A stretch of 64,000 bases of DNA from Albirhodobacter sp042466415 (GTDB lineage Bacteria > Pseudomonadota > Alphaproteobacteria > Rhodobacterales > Rhodobacteraceae). Each line of letters opens with the position of its first letter. The first letter of the stretch is position 1. The notes under the pieces were generated by a model that did not search any database, was not told the origin of the DNA, and was given only the letters and a program-made list of their open reading frames with translations. The DNA lies in the NCBI RefSeq assembly GCF_042466415.1, contig NZ_JAXHCH010000002.1:2046001-2110000 (forward strand), given 5' to 3'. Both the position numbers and the translations under genes were made by a program. Shown one piece after another: positions 53,920-61,553 of this stretch.

Positions 53920-53932
53920 GTGACTAAGTCAC
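53920..53932. repeat. Perfect palindrome in a divergent promoter region
   Basis: GTGACT-A-AGTCAC is a perfect 13-base inverted repeat. It lies 62 bases before the rhodanese start and about 150 bases before the DUF302 start. Its position and symmetry suit a regulator binding site, but I do not recognise the regulator. Confidence 0.45.
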
Positions 53933-54082
53933 GAAAAACCCACCCTTCCCGCCTGCATTGCACGGGGACGTGATCCATGACCTCGCTAATCTTGCACAAA
54001 ATTCAAAATGGGGTGATGCTTTGGTATCAAGACGCGGAATAGTTCGATGCCGACGTCAGGAAGCCCCGATAGGAGGATCGCG

Positions 54083-54544
54083 ATGCGCTATCTCACCGCT
54101 GCTCTTTGCCTTTTGGCGATGCCCGCAACTGCCGAGATGAAGCCTCGCCAAGGGTGGTCCGTCCTTCAAACCGAGAAATCCTTCGATCAGTTGCTGACCG
54201 ATATCGGGCCGGCGGTACAGGCACAGGGGATGGGGATCGTCACACAAGCCGGACCAACAGAGACGGCAAGGGCTCGGGGGATCACGATCCCGGGCAATCG
54301 CGTGATTGGTGTATTCAATAACGTTTATGCTGTGCGCATCTTGGGGCTTTCAACCGCAGCAATGATCGAGGCCCCTGTGAGGCTCTATGTTACGGAAAAT
54401 CCAGACGACACCGCAACATTATCCTACAAAACACCCACCACCGTCTTCGCGCCCTATTTCGACGAAGGGGGGCCTGATCTGGAAACGGCTGCGGATGAGT
54501 TGGACACGATTTTTGAAGCCATCGCGGAAAGTGCAACGAAGTGA
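54083..54544 (+). CDS. Exported DUF302 protein
   Basis: A 153-residue protein with a signal peptide (MRYLTAALCLLAMPATA). The mature domain has the DUF302 look: SFDQLLTDIGPAVQAQGMGIV, then RVIGVFNNVYAVRIL, APVRLYVTENPDDTATLSY and a helical end. DUF302 proteins are small, often periplasmic, of unknown function, and sometimes linked to sulfur metabolism. AGGAGG lies at ideal distance before the ATG at 54083. The upstream in-frame ATG at 54047 would add basic residues before the signal peptide. Confidence 0.82.
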   Translation: MRYLTAALCLLAMPATAEMKPRQGWSVLQTEKSFDQLLTDIGPAVQAQGMGIVTQAGPTETARARGITIPGNRVIGVFNNVYAVRILGLSTAAMIEAPVRLYVTENPDDTATLSYKTPTTVFAPYFDEGGPDLETAADELDTIFEAIAESATK

Positions 54545-54647
54545 ACCGACTGCGCGCGTTGGCCTGCGGTGTGCCGCACTGAGGCATTGACGCTCGTCTG
54601 GATGTTTCCGCGGCGAAAGGATGCACCTTGATGGGCGCGAGCACATG

Positions 54648-54672
54648 AAAAAGCCGCGACAGAGTCGCGGCT
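54648..54672 (-). terminator. Terminator of the cation antiporter gene
   Basis: A perfect nine-bp stem (54652-54660 with 54664-54672), three-base loop, and a T-run on the minus strand at 54648-54652. Confidence 0.85.
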
Positions 54673-54709
54673 ATCTCCCTGACTGTATGCTCACGCCCAT
54701 TGGGCAGCT

Positions 54710-55624
54710 TTATGCAGATAAAACATAGGCCGCATATACCGCCAGCATCACGAGCCCGATACCACGTCCGATCACCGGACGGGTGAGCAGCAGCACGGTC
54801 AGCATCAACGACATGGCAATCATCACCGGAAGATCAAAGGTTAAGAACCGCGGTGCCACGGGGATCGGCGCGATAAGGGAAGTGACCCCGAGAATGCCTA
54901 AAACGTTAAAGATGTTCGAACCGATGATGTTGCCGATGGCGATTTCAGACTGACGGCGGAGGGCCGCGATCAGTGACGTGGCCAACTCCGGCAGAGACGT
55001 ACCCACGGCGACGATGGTCAACCCGATGAAGGCCTCCGAAATGCCGTATCCGCGCGCGATCGACACAGCCCCATCGACCAGAAATCGTGCGCCGAACATC
55101 AGCGCAACAAGACCGCCGAGGACATAGAGCATCGAGATAAGCATCGAGGCTGGCGGTTTCTGACCGTCGTCCACGTCTTCTGCAGCATCCGACGCCAGAT
55201 AGGCCCAGACGAGATAGGCGACCAACCCGCCGAACAGAACCAGTCCAGCAAGCCGCGTCACTTGGCCAAAGGCGAAAATCGGCACCAGCAAAAGCGCCGC
55301 AGACACCATCACCGCCGTGTCACGCCGTAAGGTCGCGCCCATGACCTTGATAGGCCAGATCAGGGCCGAGAAGCCTGCGATGAGAAGAATGTTGGCGATA
55401 TTGGATCCGATGATATTGCCCAATGCGATATCGGGAACGCCGCGCCAAGCAGCCTCGACCGAAACCAGAAGCTCAGGCGTGGACGTGCCGAAGCCAACCA
55501 CGGTCAAGCCAATCAAAAGCGGTGGAATCGCCATGCGACGGGCGATACCGACGCTGCCTCGCACAAGCGCCTCCCCCCCGAAGAACAGGCCGATCAAGCC
55601 GCTAAATACGTAAAGATAGTCCAA
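54710..55624 (-). CDS. Calcium/sodium antiporter (CaCA family, YrbG-like)
   Basis: Inner-membrane exchanger of 304 residues with ten helices in two inverted repeats. Each repeat has the ion-binding alpha motif: GFGTSTPELLVS with GNIIGSNIANIL in the first half, and AVGTSLPELATS with GNIIGSNIFNVLGI in the second. It should move Ca2+ outwards against Na+ or H+. The coupling ion is not readable from sequence. It is transcribed away from the accessory region, and 321 bases without a clear gene lie on its upstream side. Confidence 0.93.
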   Translation of the reverse strand: MDYLYVFSGLIGLFFGGEALVRGSVGIARRMAIPPLLIGLTVVGFGTSTPELLVSVEAAWRGVPDIALGNIIGSNIANILLIAGFSALIWPIKVMGATLRRDTAVMVSAALLLVPIFAFGQVTRLAGLVLFGGLVAYLVWAYLASDAAEDVDDGQKPPASMLISMLYVLGGLVALMFGARFLVDGAVSIARGYGISEAFIGLTIVAVGTSLPELATSLIAALRRQSEIAIGNIIGSNIFNVLGILGVTSLIAPIPVAPRFLTFDLPVMIAMSLMLTVLLLTRPVIGRGIGLVMLAVYAAYVLSA

Positions 55625-55945
55625 AGCGGTTCCCCCATAGGCAGTTGCCCTGCCATTCGGGATGAAATGTGAGTGAGGCTCGTCACTTGCAAGGGCCGCG
55701 CGAAGTATATTTCGAACCGAAGATTAGACTTATTTTCGGCTCGCTTGGCCTTGGCGGGGAGGCTCTGAAGTCACTGTTTCTAAACTGGCAGTCTGGGGGA
55801 ACAAGGGCGCGACCCGAGTTCGGCCCCTAGTGGGCGCGCAAGGCAACGGCCGCGCGTGGCGGCCGCCATTTGTTCGTCATGGTAAAGATATGCAGGCATA
55901 GAAGGTGCGGGATGTTACATGCCGCACCTTCAAGAGTTCACTCGC
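55625..55945. other. Non-coding stretch before the antiporter gene
   Basis: About 320 bases. It should contain the antiporter promoter at its left end and the hairpin at 55901-55931 at its right end. I see no plausible coding frame, repeat or RNA gene in the rest. Base composition is mixed, with an AT-richer patch at about 55710-55735. Confidence 0.5.
55901..55931 (-). terminator. Hairpin at the end of the exported three-gene operon
   Basis: A perfect ten-bp stem (55901-55910 with 55922-55931) and an eleven-base loop lie 14 bases after the last stop. The minus-strand tail is not T-rich, so termination may need Rho, or the hairpin may protect the transcript end. Confidence 0.5.
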
Positions 55946-56593
55946 CTATTCGCCGATCGTCAAACGGCACAGCAAAGTATTGTCCTGCTTCAAACTTTCA
56001 CCCCAAACCAACTCTGCGCTCTCGTCCCATGTGACCTCGTCATAGCCGTCCTTCGGGCTGACGTCGGCGGCGGAATGGACGGTTGCGGAGGGCCAGTCGC
56101 TGTCATCGAAATCTGGCGCGGTCCAGTCGGCGGGAATGTCCGTCGCAACAAATCCACAGGCGCCCTGCCCCGCGACGGGGTTCGCCTCATCGGCGCAAGA
56201 TGTCTCTACCGGAGCGAAGTGCACAACGAGGCATTTCATATCCTCATCCGTGACTTTGAGCGTCTCGCCCGAGACCGCGTCCCTAAACTGCGCGATCATA
56301 CCGCCATCGCCCATTTGTTGCCGGCGGGTGCCGATATATTCCAGTCCGCTATCGTTTTCCTTGAAATCCTTGGCCTCAATCGCGATCACCGCCGGCAATT
56401 CAACGGAGAAGGTCGCGGTCTCCTTGTTGAACGACCGCTCCGTCGTGATCGGCACCGAGTCTTCGAGCACCGTTTCACCATTGGCCGACATCGAGAACCA
56501 GTTATCGACCCAGATATCGGTGGTGATGTCGCGGGTTTCGGCGTGAGCGGTGCCCGCCGTCAGGGCGGCAACTGTCGCGAGGATAAAACGCAT
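55946..56593 (-). CDS. Exported protein of unknown function with a galactose-binding-like segment
   Basis: A 215-residue protein with a signal peptide (about 18 residues, ending AHA). I do not recognise a named family. The mature part opens with ITTDIWVDNWFSMSANGE and includes VIAIEAKDFKENDSGLEYIG. Its C-terminal half has DWTAPDFDDSDWPSATVHS, a pattern familiar from jelly-roll carbohydrate-binding domains of glycosidases. Four mature cysteines (MKCLV, TSCAD, GACGF, LLCRL) could form two disulfides. The ATG at 56593 lacks a clear ribosome-binding site; a start 15 bases upstream is possible. It follows the PEBP-like gene by 32 bases. Confidence 0.72.
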   Translation of the reverse strand: MRFILATVAALTAGTAHAETRDITTDIWVDNWFSMSANGETVLEDSVPITTERSFNKETATFSVELPAVIAIEAKDFKENDSGLEYIGTRRQQMGDGGMIAQFRDAVSGETLKVTDEDMKCLVVHFAPVETSCADEANPVAGQGACGFVATDIPADWTAPDFDDSDWPSATVHSAADVSPKDGYDEVTWDESAELVWGESLKQDNTLLCRLTIGE

Positions 56594-56625
56594 GTCGTGT
56601 CCAATCATATGAAAGATGTCGTCAG

Positions 56626-57210
56626 TTAGTTCAGAAAGCTCAAAGAATCGCCGGCAAGGACGTGACCGTTCAGCGCGGCCATGACCTCAGTCCAACCCGT
56701 GCCAATGTCATCTTGTTCCGGTAAATCTTTCAACGGCGTATCAAGGGCATAGACCCAGATCGTATATTCATGGGTGCCCGCACCGGCCGGCGAACACGGC
56801 GGGGTATAGCCGGTTGCGCGGCGGTCCTTATCGCTGCCCTCAAAGCCGAGGGACGTCGGGTTGCCCCGCGCCACGCCCGTTGCGTCTGCGGGAATATTCC
56901 AGACCAGCCAATAGTGGCTTGGCGCGTTGACACCGGGATAGGTGCCCTTGGGATAATGTTTCATGACGATGGCATAGGCCTGCGTGCCGTTGGGCGCGTT
57001 GTCCCATGACAGCGGCGGGGACACGCCCTCTCCGCCGCTGCGGGTACAGCGCAGATCGGCGGGCAAGGCCGCGCCGTCCACCAGAGCGGCGCTGGTCAGG
57101 GTGAACTCCCGCGCGTCTGCGCGAGGCTCTCGCGGGGTCTGCTGCGCGGTGGCGGGCAAGGCGATCGCCCCGCAAAGCAGCGCAAGGGTAAGGGCGCGCA
57201 AACGGGTCAT
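56626..57210 (-). CDS. Exported PEBP-like protein (YbhB/YbcL, Raf-kinase-inhibitor-like)
   Basis: A 194-residue protein with a signal peptide ending PATAQ, followed by the phosphatidylethanolamine-binding-protein fold. Family motifs include TRSGGEGVSPPLSWDNAP, SHYWLVWNIPADATGVARG, GYTPPCSPAGAGTHEYTIWVYALD in pieces, and a C-terminal segment ending GDSLSFLN. Bacterial members bind small anionic ligands, but their role is not established. The ATG at 57210 overlaps the YHYH gene stop by four bases (ATGA), so translation is coupled. A GTG nine bases upstream is possible but less likely. Confidence 0.9.
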   Translation of the reverse strand: MTRLRALTLALLCGAIALPATAQQTPREPRADAREFTLTSAALVDGAALPADLRCTRSGGEGVSPPLSWDNAPNGTQAYAIVMKHYPKGTYPGVNAPSHYWLVWNIPADATGVARGNPTSLGFEGSDKDRRATGYTPPCSPAGAGTHEYTIWVYALDTPLKDLPEQDDIGTGWTEVMAALNGHVLAGDSLSFLN

Positions 57211-58178
57211 TCGCGGCACAGCTCTTGCTCGAAAAGTTCGCCGCCATTGGTGACGGTGCGGGTTTCGAAATTATAACAATTCTCGGTCTCCGACGGGGCA
57301 TATTTAATGTAATACTGGCCGCCTTGATAGCTGTAGGTCATCGTACGGGTGCCATCGCCCTCTTGCGCGAAGACCAGATCCTCAACCCCGCCGCGTGGCG
57401 GCTGACCGGCCTCCGGCCCGCCCTCCGCCGCAGTCAAGGGGCGCACACGCGGCAGAGCATCGATATCAGGCACCTCGCCCATCAGACATTGGATGATATA
57501 GGGCGCGCCCTCGGACGTGTGGTAGCGATAGCCAAAGGTATCGTCGGCCTGCCCGTTGCACACATCCAGAACACCCGCATCAATCGCACTGCCGTCGGGA
57601 TTGGTATCGGCGTAGATCGGATATCCGTCAAACGCCCAACCAATGATCGCATCGGGCCCTTTGTTCGCCATTTGCTCGATCATGCAGGTCGGTGCCGCGT
57701 GATAATGATAGTCATCGCCCCGCCCCGCATGGCCGCCGCAGGCATCCAATTGACCCGTTGCAACCGTGTCCAGATGGGCCTGATAACTGCCTAGGTCCTC
57801 CTGCGACATCTCCCCGCCTGCGGTGTAATCATAGATCGGCACGCCGTTCACTGCGACGCCAAGCGCCGCATCGCGGGTGTGGGGCTCGGTGCTCTTGACG
57901 GGGGCCAATGCGACGGGAGAGGCGTAATTGACCGCGGGCACCGGCACCTGTTCGTTCGTGCCAATGATGCCCGTCATCATCTCGTGATCAGGATAGGTAT
58001 CGCCTGCGATCAAAGCCTGATCATCGGTGCAAGTCACCGTGACCACATCGGCAAACCCAGCCTCCGCGACCGATTGCGTTACCGCCGCGCAATGCGAGGC
58101 CTCATCATGGGCGTGTACAGTGGTCGCGGAGAGGCAGGCAAGCAAGGCGAGGCTAGACGGAAGGAGATAATCGCGCAT
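57207..58178 (-). CDS. Exported YHYH-domain protein
   Basis: A 323-residue protein with a signal peptide ending in VHAHDEA. The YHYH domain is named for the motif seen here as RGDDYHYHAAPTC, and it is followed by IGWAFDGYPIYAD, also family-typical. The many His, Asp and Cys residues suggest metal or ligand binding, but no function is known for the family. The C-terminal 90 residues (YSYQGGQYYIKYAP, then two late cysteines) are extra. It is the first gene of an operon with the PEBP-like and the unknown exported protein. Confidence 0.88.
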   Translation of the reverse strand: MRDYLLPSSLALLACLSATTVHAHDEASHCAAVTQSVAEAGFADVVTVTCTDDQALIAGDTYPDHEMMTGIIGTNEQVPVPAVNYASPVALAPVKSTEPHTRDAALGVAVNGVPIYDYTAGGEMSQEDLGSYQAHLDTVATGQLDACGGHAGRGDDYHYHAAPTCMIEQMANKGPDAIIGWAFDGYPIYADTNPDGSAIDAGVLDVCNGQADDTFGYRYHTSEGAPYIIQCLMGEVPDIDALPRVRPLTAAEGGPEAGQPPRGGVEDLVFAQEGDGTRTMTYSYQGGQYYIKYAPSETENCYNFETRTVTNGGELFEQELCRE

Positions 58179-58571
58179 AAGGGTACCCTTTGTCGGATGA
58201 CGGATGGTTTACGGGATTATACGCAGTTTCTGGACTTTTCCGTCGTTTCCCCTCATAAAATTTGAAAGGCGGGGCCGTGGTCGACGCCTCAGACTGGTGA
58301 TCGCTTTATGATCAGTAGGTCTGCACGGGGTCGCAATCGGGCCTCCGGCTGCGCGCAAGACCCTCGACATCCGAGTTAGATGCAAACGGCCGTATGGGGG
58401 TTTGGCTTTCGATCATAACCCTACCCTGAAAGCTTTTGCAGGGCTGCTCCACAGGTACGACAGACGGCACTCGGACCTTCCCAGCACTCTTCATCAAGGT
58501 TTGATCGGGTCGGATTAGCGGCGTTTCGGTCAAGTTTGTGGGTCCGGTCGAAACTATGCAGGTGCGTCGAT
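58179..58571. other. Non-coding stretch upstream of the exported operon
   Basis: About 390 bases between the two YHYH genes. The promoter of the three-gene operon should lie near 58180-58260, where an AT-rich patch occurs. A six-bp hairpin (GCGTCG/CGACGC) sits on the stop codon of the second YHYH gene at about 58563-58580. A 73-codon minus-strand frame at 58312-58533 has no supporting features. Confidence 0.45.
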
Positions 58572-59414
58572 TTAGCGACGCTTCATAAAGCTCTTATCGG
58601 GCTGACCTGAGAAGCAATGCGGATAGGTCGGGTAATCGGCGGTGATGATATAGGCGTAGGTGTCTTGCGGGAAACCTTGTGTGACCACATTGGTGCCGTT
58701 GCACTCATCCAATGCGCTTAACCCCGCAACATATTCATAATCTTGGATAAATGCCCCGTCATGCAGGCCGGCCGGGCCATCCGCTCCGCCATCCCGATTG
58801 CCGGATTTCAACTGATACGAGCTTCTCAGCGGCTCCTCCGTCATATTGGCGGTGTAGATCGGGTAGCCATCCGCCGCCCAGCCGATAAGCGGCGAGCCCT
58901 GCATATCCGCCGCGCCCAGCGCCTCCAAAACGCCGGTGGGCCAGCCGTGATAATGGTATTCGCCGGTGGGCTGCACATGGGCGTGGTTTGCATCGAGACC
59001 CAAGGCCACCGCGCCGCTCAGCGCCTCATATTGCCAGCCGCTTTTGGGATCATCATGCAACCATTCCGCCGCCAACGGATCGATTTTCGTGGAGGAGCGC
59101 GCGATCCCGAAATCCCAAACCAGCGGGAAATACATCGGCTCGGACAGGCGCTTGGGCGTGACTGGAACCTGCAATTGCAGATCATGTTCGACAATGCTGT
59201 TGGGGTTGCCGGGATTTGGGAAGGTGCCGACGAGATGGTTGGCGATGCCGGTCACCCCGATCACGCGCTAATCGCCGGAGATTTTCTCGCTGTAGAGAAA
59301 GCCGTCAAGTTGGACCGTGGCCGGAACCAGCTCGATCGGCTGCACTTGCGTGGCGGTATGATTGCGACGCGGCGGCCGGTTGCCGTTCTGCTCCTGCGCA
59401 AGGTACTTTGTGTG
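58572..59414 (-). pseudogene. Second YHYH-domain gene, broken at its 5' end
   Basis: The C-terminal 230 codons (58572-59264) read as a good YHYH protein: ANHLVGTFPNPGNPNSI, TGEYHYHGWPTGVLEAL, IGWAADGYPIYTANM, and a C-terminus ending DKSFMKRR. Upstream the same frame continues with plausible mature-protein sequence (VQPIELVPATVQLDGFLYSE) but is interrupted by a TAG at 59268-59270, in the context EKISGD-stop-RVIGVTG. Many relatives would have a tyrosine at that point. A second TAG at 59415-59417 ends the frame with no signal peptide found. A GTG at 59264 could restart translation, but the product would stay in the cytoplasm. Confidence 0.7.
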
Positions 59415-59422
59415 CTACCTAA

Positions 59423-59653
59423 ATCCATGAAAAGTTAGCATACGAAGTATCAGATGACCGCGCGCCTGATGCCAGCTTCTATGTCTGCCGGCATGTGAGC
59501 GACACAGATACCCGCGCGAACATCCTGCAACTCACGGAAAAAGGCCGCGCCTTTTTGAGCGAAATTTTCTACGCTTGGACGGAAATTGATGCGTTCCTCA
59601 TCGAGACTTGGAGGGATGGCGGCGCGAAACAGAACAGCCAAAGCGCCTTATAA
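59423..59653 (+). pseudogene. Remnant of a MarR-type regulator gene (C-terminal part)
   Basis: A plus-strand frame of about 76 codons with no start codon at the right place. It ends at TAA 59651-59653. Its translation contains YVCRHVSDTDTRANILQLTE followed by KGRAFLSEIFYAW, which matches the wing and following helix of MarR proteins (a D-x-x-x-R-x-N-x-L-x-LTEKGR pattern). The recognition helix and N-terminal half are missing. It abuts the broken 5' end of the divergent YHYH gene, as if one deletion removed the front of both. Confidence 0.6.
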
Positions 59654-60119
59654 TTGAAGCATACGATCACGCATGATGAAGCGAGATAAACCTATTTCGC
59701 ACGCCTGCTTGCCAAGCGCCCCGAGACTAAGCCGAGCGCAAAATGATCAAAAGCTCCACCTCTTTGTGAGATCTTCATCACGCGTGGATGACATGCCTCG
59801 CACCAAGCTGGCATGCTAAGCTATCTGCGTTTCAGGTTCTCCGTGTTCCCGAGCGCCCGAGATTGGGGCACCGGACAACAGGTTGAGCTCCACCTCAACC
59901 AGATTGGAGGAATTGCAATGAACCGGATGATCAGGGGGCGCGCGCATCGCACTCGCATTCTCCTCACCCACTCTTGCCCAAATGCAGGAAGGGGACGGCA
60001 CAGGCCTCTCGGAATGATCCAGACGATTTCGCACTCACCGTGCGCGGCGGCGTCAACGCTAGATTGTGGGGTGGGCTTGCTGCGCTCGCGTATCGATTGC
60101 CCCGACTACAGCAAGATTT
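59654..60119. other. Non-coding or decayed stretch next to the tRNA
   Basis: About 470 bases with no convincing gene. A GGAGG followed by ATG at 59918 opens a short frame that runs through His/Arg-rich residues without protein character. Overlapping frames here read partly through the tRNA and are spurious. This looks like relic sequence. No copy of the tRNA end was found in it. Confidence 0.45.
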
Positions 60120-60196
60120 TGGTGATCCCGACTGGATTCGAACCAGTAACCTGCCCCTTAGGAGGGGGCTGCTCTATCCAGTTGAGCCACGGGACC
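60120..60196 (-). tRNA. tRNA-Arg (anticodon CCT)
   Basis: A full cloverleaf can be folded on the minus strand. The acceptor stem is GGTCCCG with CGGGATC (one G-U), the D-arm has GGCTCAACTGGATAGAGC, the anticodon stem is GCCCC/GGGGC with loop CTCCTAA, and the T-arm is ACTGG-TTCGAAT-CCAGT. Anticodon CCT reads AGG codons. The discriminator base is A and the 3' CCA is encoded (60120-60122). Its 3' end faces the accessory region. Confidence 0.96.
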
Positions 60197-60386
60197 ACGC
60201 CAGCTTAATGCGACATCGGACGAGAGATCGCAACTCCGGTGATTTGGTAGATAGCGATTTCTGTGGCTTGTGCGGTATGGTGGGGGGGCGTTTTCGGCCC
60301 ACCGCCCCCCCGAATCCGTTGCGCCTGTTCAAACTGAGCTTGATGAGCGCCCGGACATTTCTTGCGTATTCATTAATAAAGCCGCA

Positions 60387-60402
60387 ATGTTAGCGTTAAC
60401 AT
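60387..60402. promoter_or_regulatory. Probable operator of the LacI/GntR-type regulator
   Basis: A 16-base inverted repeat, ATGTTA-GCGT-TAACAT, with perfect six-base arms, lies 76 bases before the regulator start. It differs only in the centre from the E. coli GntR operator consensus as I remember it (ATGTTA-CCGG-TAACAT). The adjacent gene encodes a GntR-like LacI protein, so autoregulation is likely. Confidence 0.65.
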
Positions 60403-60478
60403 ACCCGTGCCCCCTTGCTTGCACAAGAGAAACTTTTATCGCTATCAATGATATTGAAACGCTTGTGAGAGGTCCCGC

Positions 60479-61510
60479 GTGAGCCAGCCCCCAATTTCCC
60501 CACGTAGACCGTTGACCTTGCGCGACGTTTCCGAAGCCTCCGGCGTATCGGAGATGACCGTCAGCCGCGTTCTGCGCAATCGCGGAGATGTCTCGGACAC
60601 AACACGTGAAAAGGTGCTCGAAGCCTCAAAACGCTTGGGCTATGTCCCCAATAAGATCGCCGGCGCCCTTGCGTCGCAGCGCGTCAATTTGGTGGCGGTC
60701 ATCATACCTTCGCTCTCGAATCTGGTGTTCCCCGAAGTCCTTGGCGGGATTTCTGCCGGACTAGAGGAGACTGGGCTACAACCTGTTGTCGGGGTTACAA
60801 ATTACTCACCCGAGAAAGAGGAAGCAGTCCTCTACGAAATGCTTTCATGGCGGCCGTCAGGGGTGATCGTCGCGGGCTTGGAACACACTGACGCCGCGCG
60901 CGCGATGATGGAAAACGCCGGCGTCCCGATCGTCGAGATTATGGATGTTGACGGGCAGGGCGTCGATTCCGTCATCGGGATTTCACATCGCCGCGCAGGT
61001 CTTCACATGGCAGAGGCAATCATCGCGGCCGGCTATCGCAAAATTGGATTCCTCGGCACCAAGATGCCGGACGATCACCGCGCCCGTAAACGTTTTGAGG
61101 GCTTTAAAGAGGGGCTCTCCCTCGCGGGGTTAGAGCTTGCCGATACCGAGTTTTATCACGGCGGCTCTGCGCTCCTAAAGGGTCGCGAAATGACGGAAGC
61201 GATCCTAAAGCGTAATCCGGATATCGATTTCCTATATTATTCCAACGACATGATCGGCGCGGGCGGTTTGCTCTGGTGTCTTGAGAACGGGATCGACATC
61301 CCGGGGAGGCTTGGTCTCGCCGGATTTAACGGCGTCGAACTCCTCGATGGGCTGCCACGCAGGCTGGCGACTATGGATGCCTGCCGCCGCCAAATCGGCC
61401 TGCGGGCCGCCGATATCATATCAGGGAAGGCACAAGATGGCCAAATCGGCGGCGCGCTGATTGAGCTTGAACCAGTGCTGGAGCTTGGCGATACGGTTCG
61501 GAAAATCTAA
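60479..61510 (+). CDS. LacI family transcriptional regulator (GntR/gluconate-like)
   Basis: A 343-residue sugar-responsive repressor. The N-terminal helix-turn-helix and hinge are TLRDVSEASGVSEMTVSRVL then NRGDVSDTT and GYVPNKIAGALASQR. The periplasmic-binding-like effector domain follows (VAVIIPSLSNLVFPEVLGGI). The recognition helix MTVSRVLRN is close to that of E. coli GntR (MTVSRFLRN), which fits the GntR-like operator upstream. The start is a GTG at 60479. No gluconate kinase or transporter gene is near, so its targets apart from itself must be elsewhere. Confidence 0.93.
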   Translation: MSQPPISPRRPLTLRDVSEASGVSEMTVSRVLRNRGDVSDTTREKVLEASKRLGYVPNKIAGALASQRVNLVAVIIPSLSNLVFPEVLGGISAGLEETGLQPVVGVTNYSPEKEEAVLYEMLSWRPSGVIVAGLEHTDAARAMMENAGVPIVEIMDVDGQGVDSVIGISHRRAGLHMAEAIIAAGYRKIGFLGTKMPDDHRARKRFEGFKEGLSLAGLELADTEFYHGGSALLKGREMTEAILKRNPDIDFLYYSNDMIGAGGLLWCLENGIDIPGRLGLAGFNGVELLDGLPRRLATMDACRRQIGLRAADIISGKAQDGQIGGALIELEPVLELGDTVRKI

Positions 61511-61520
61511 TCGCGGTCAG

Positions 61521-61553
61521 AAAAACACTGTTTACGCCCCTTTGGGGCGAAAC
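61521..61553 (-). terminator. Terminator of argG-mog
   Basis: A stem (CGCCCC/GGGGCG core extended by GTTT/AAAC across a bulge, 61530-61553) includes the mog stop codon. It is followed on the minus strand, after four bases, by five T residues at 61525-61521. Confidence 0.6.

Noticed and set aside
58312..58533. 73-codon minus-strand frame between the YHYH genes
   Set aside because: No ribosome-binding site, no family resemblance and no coupling to a neighbour. The protein lacks both a signal peptide and domain-like composition.
59813..60393. Overlapping plus-strand frames near and across the tRNA gene
   Set aside because: They run through the tRNA-Arg gene on its opposite strand and have no protein-like composition. 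Treated as relic or random sequence.
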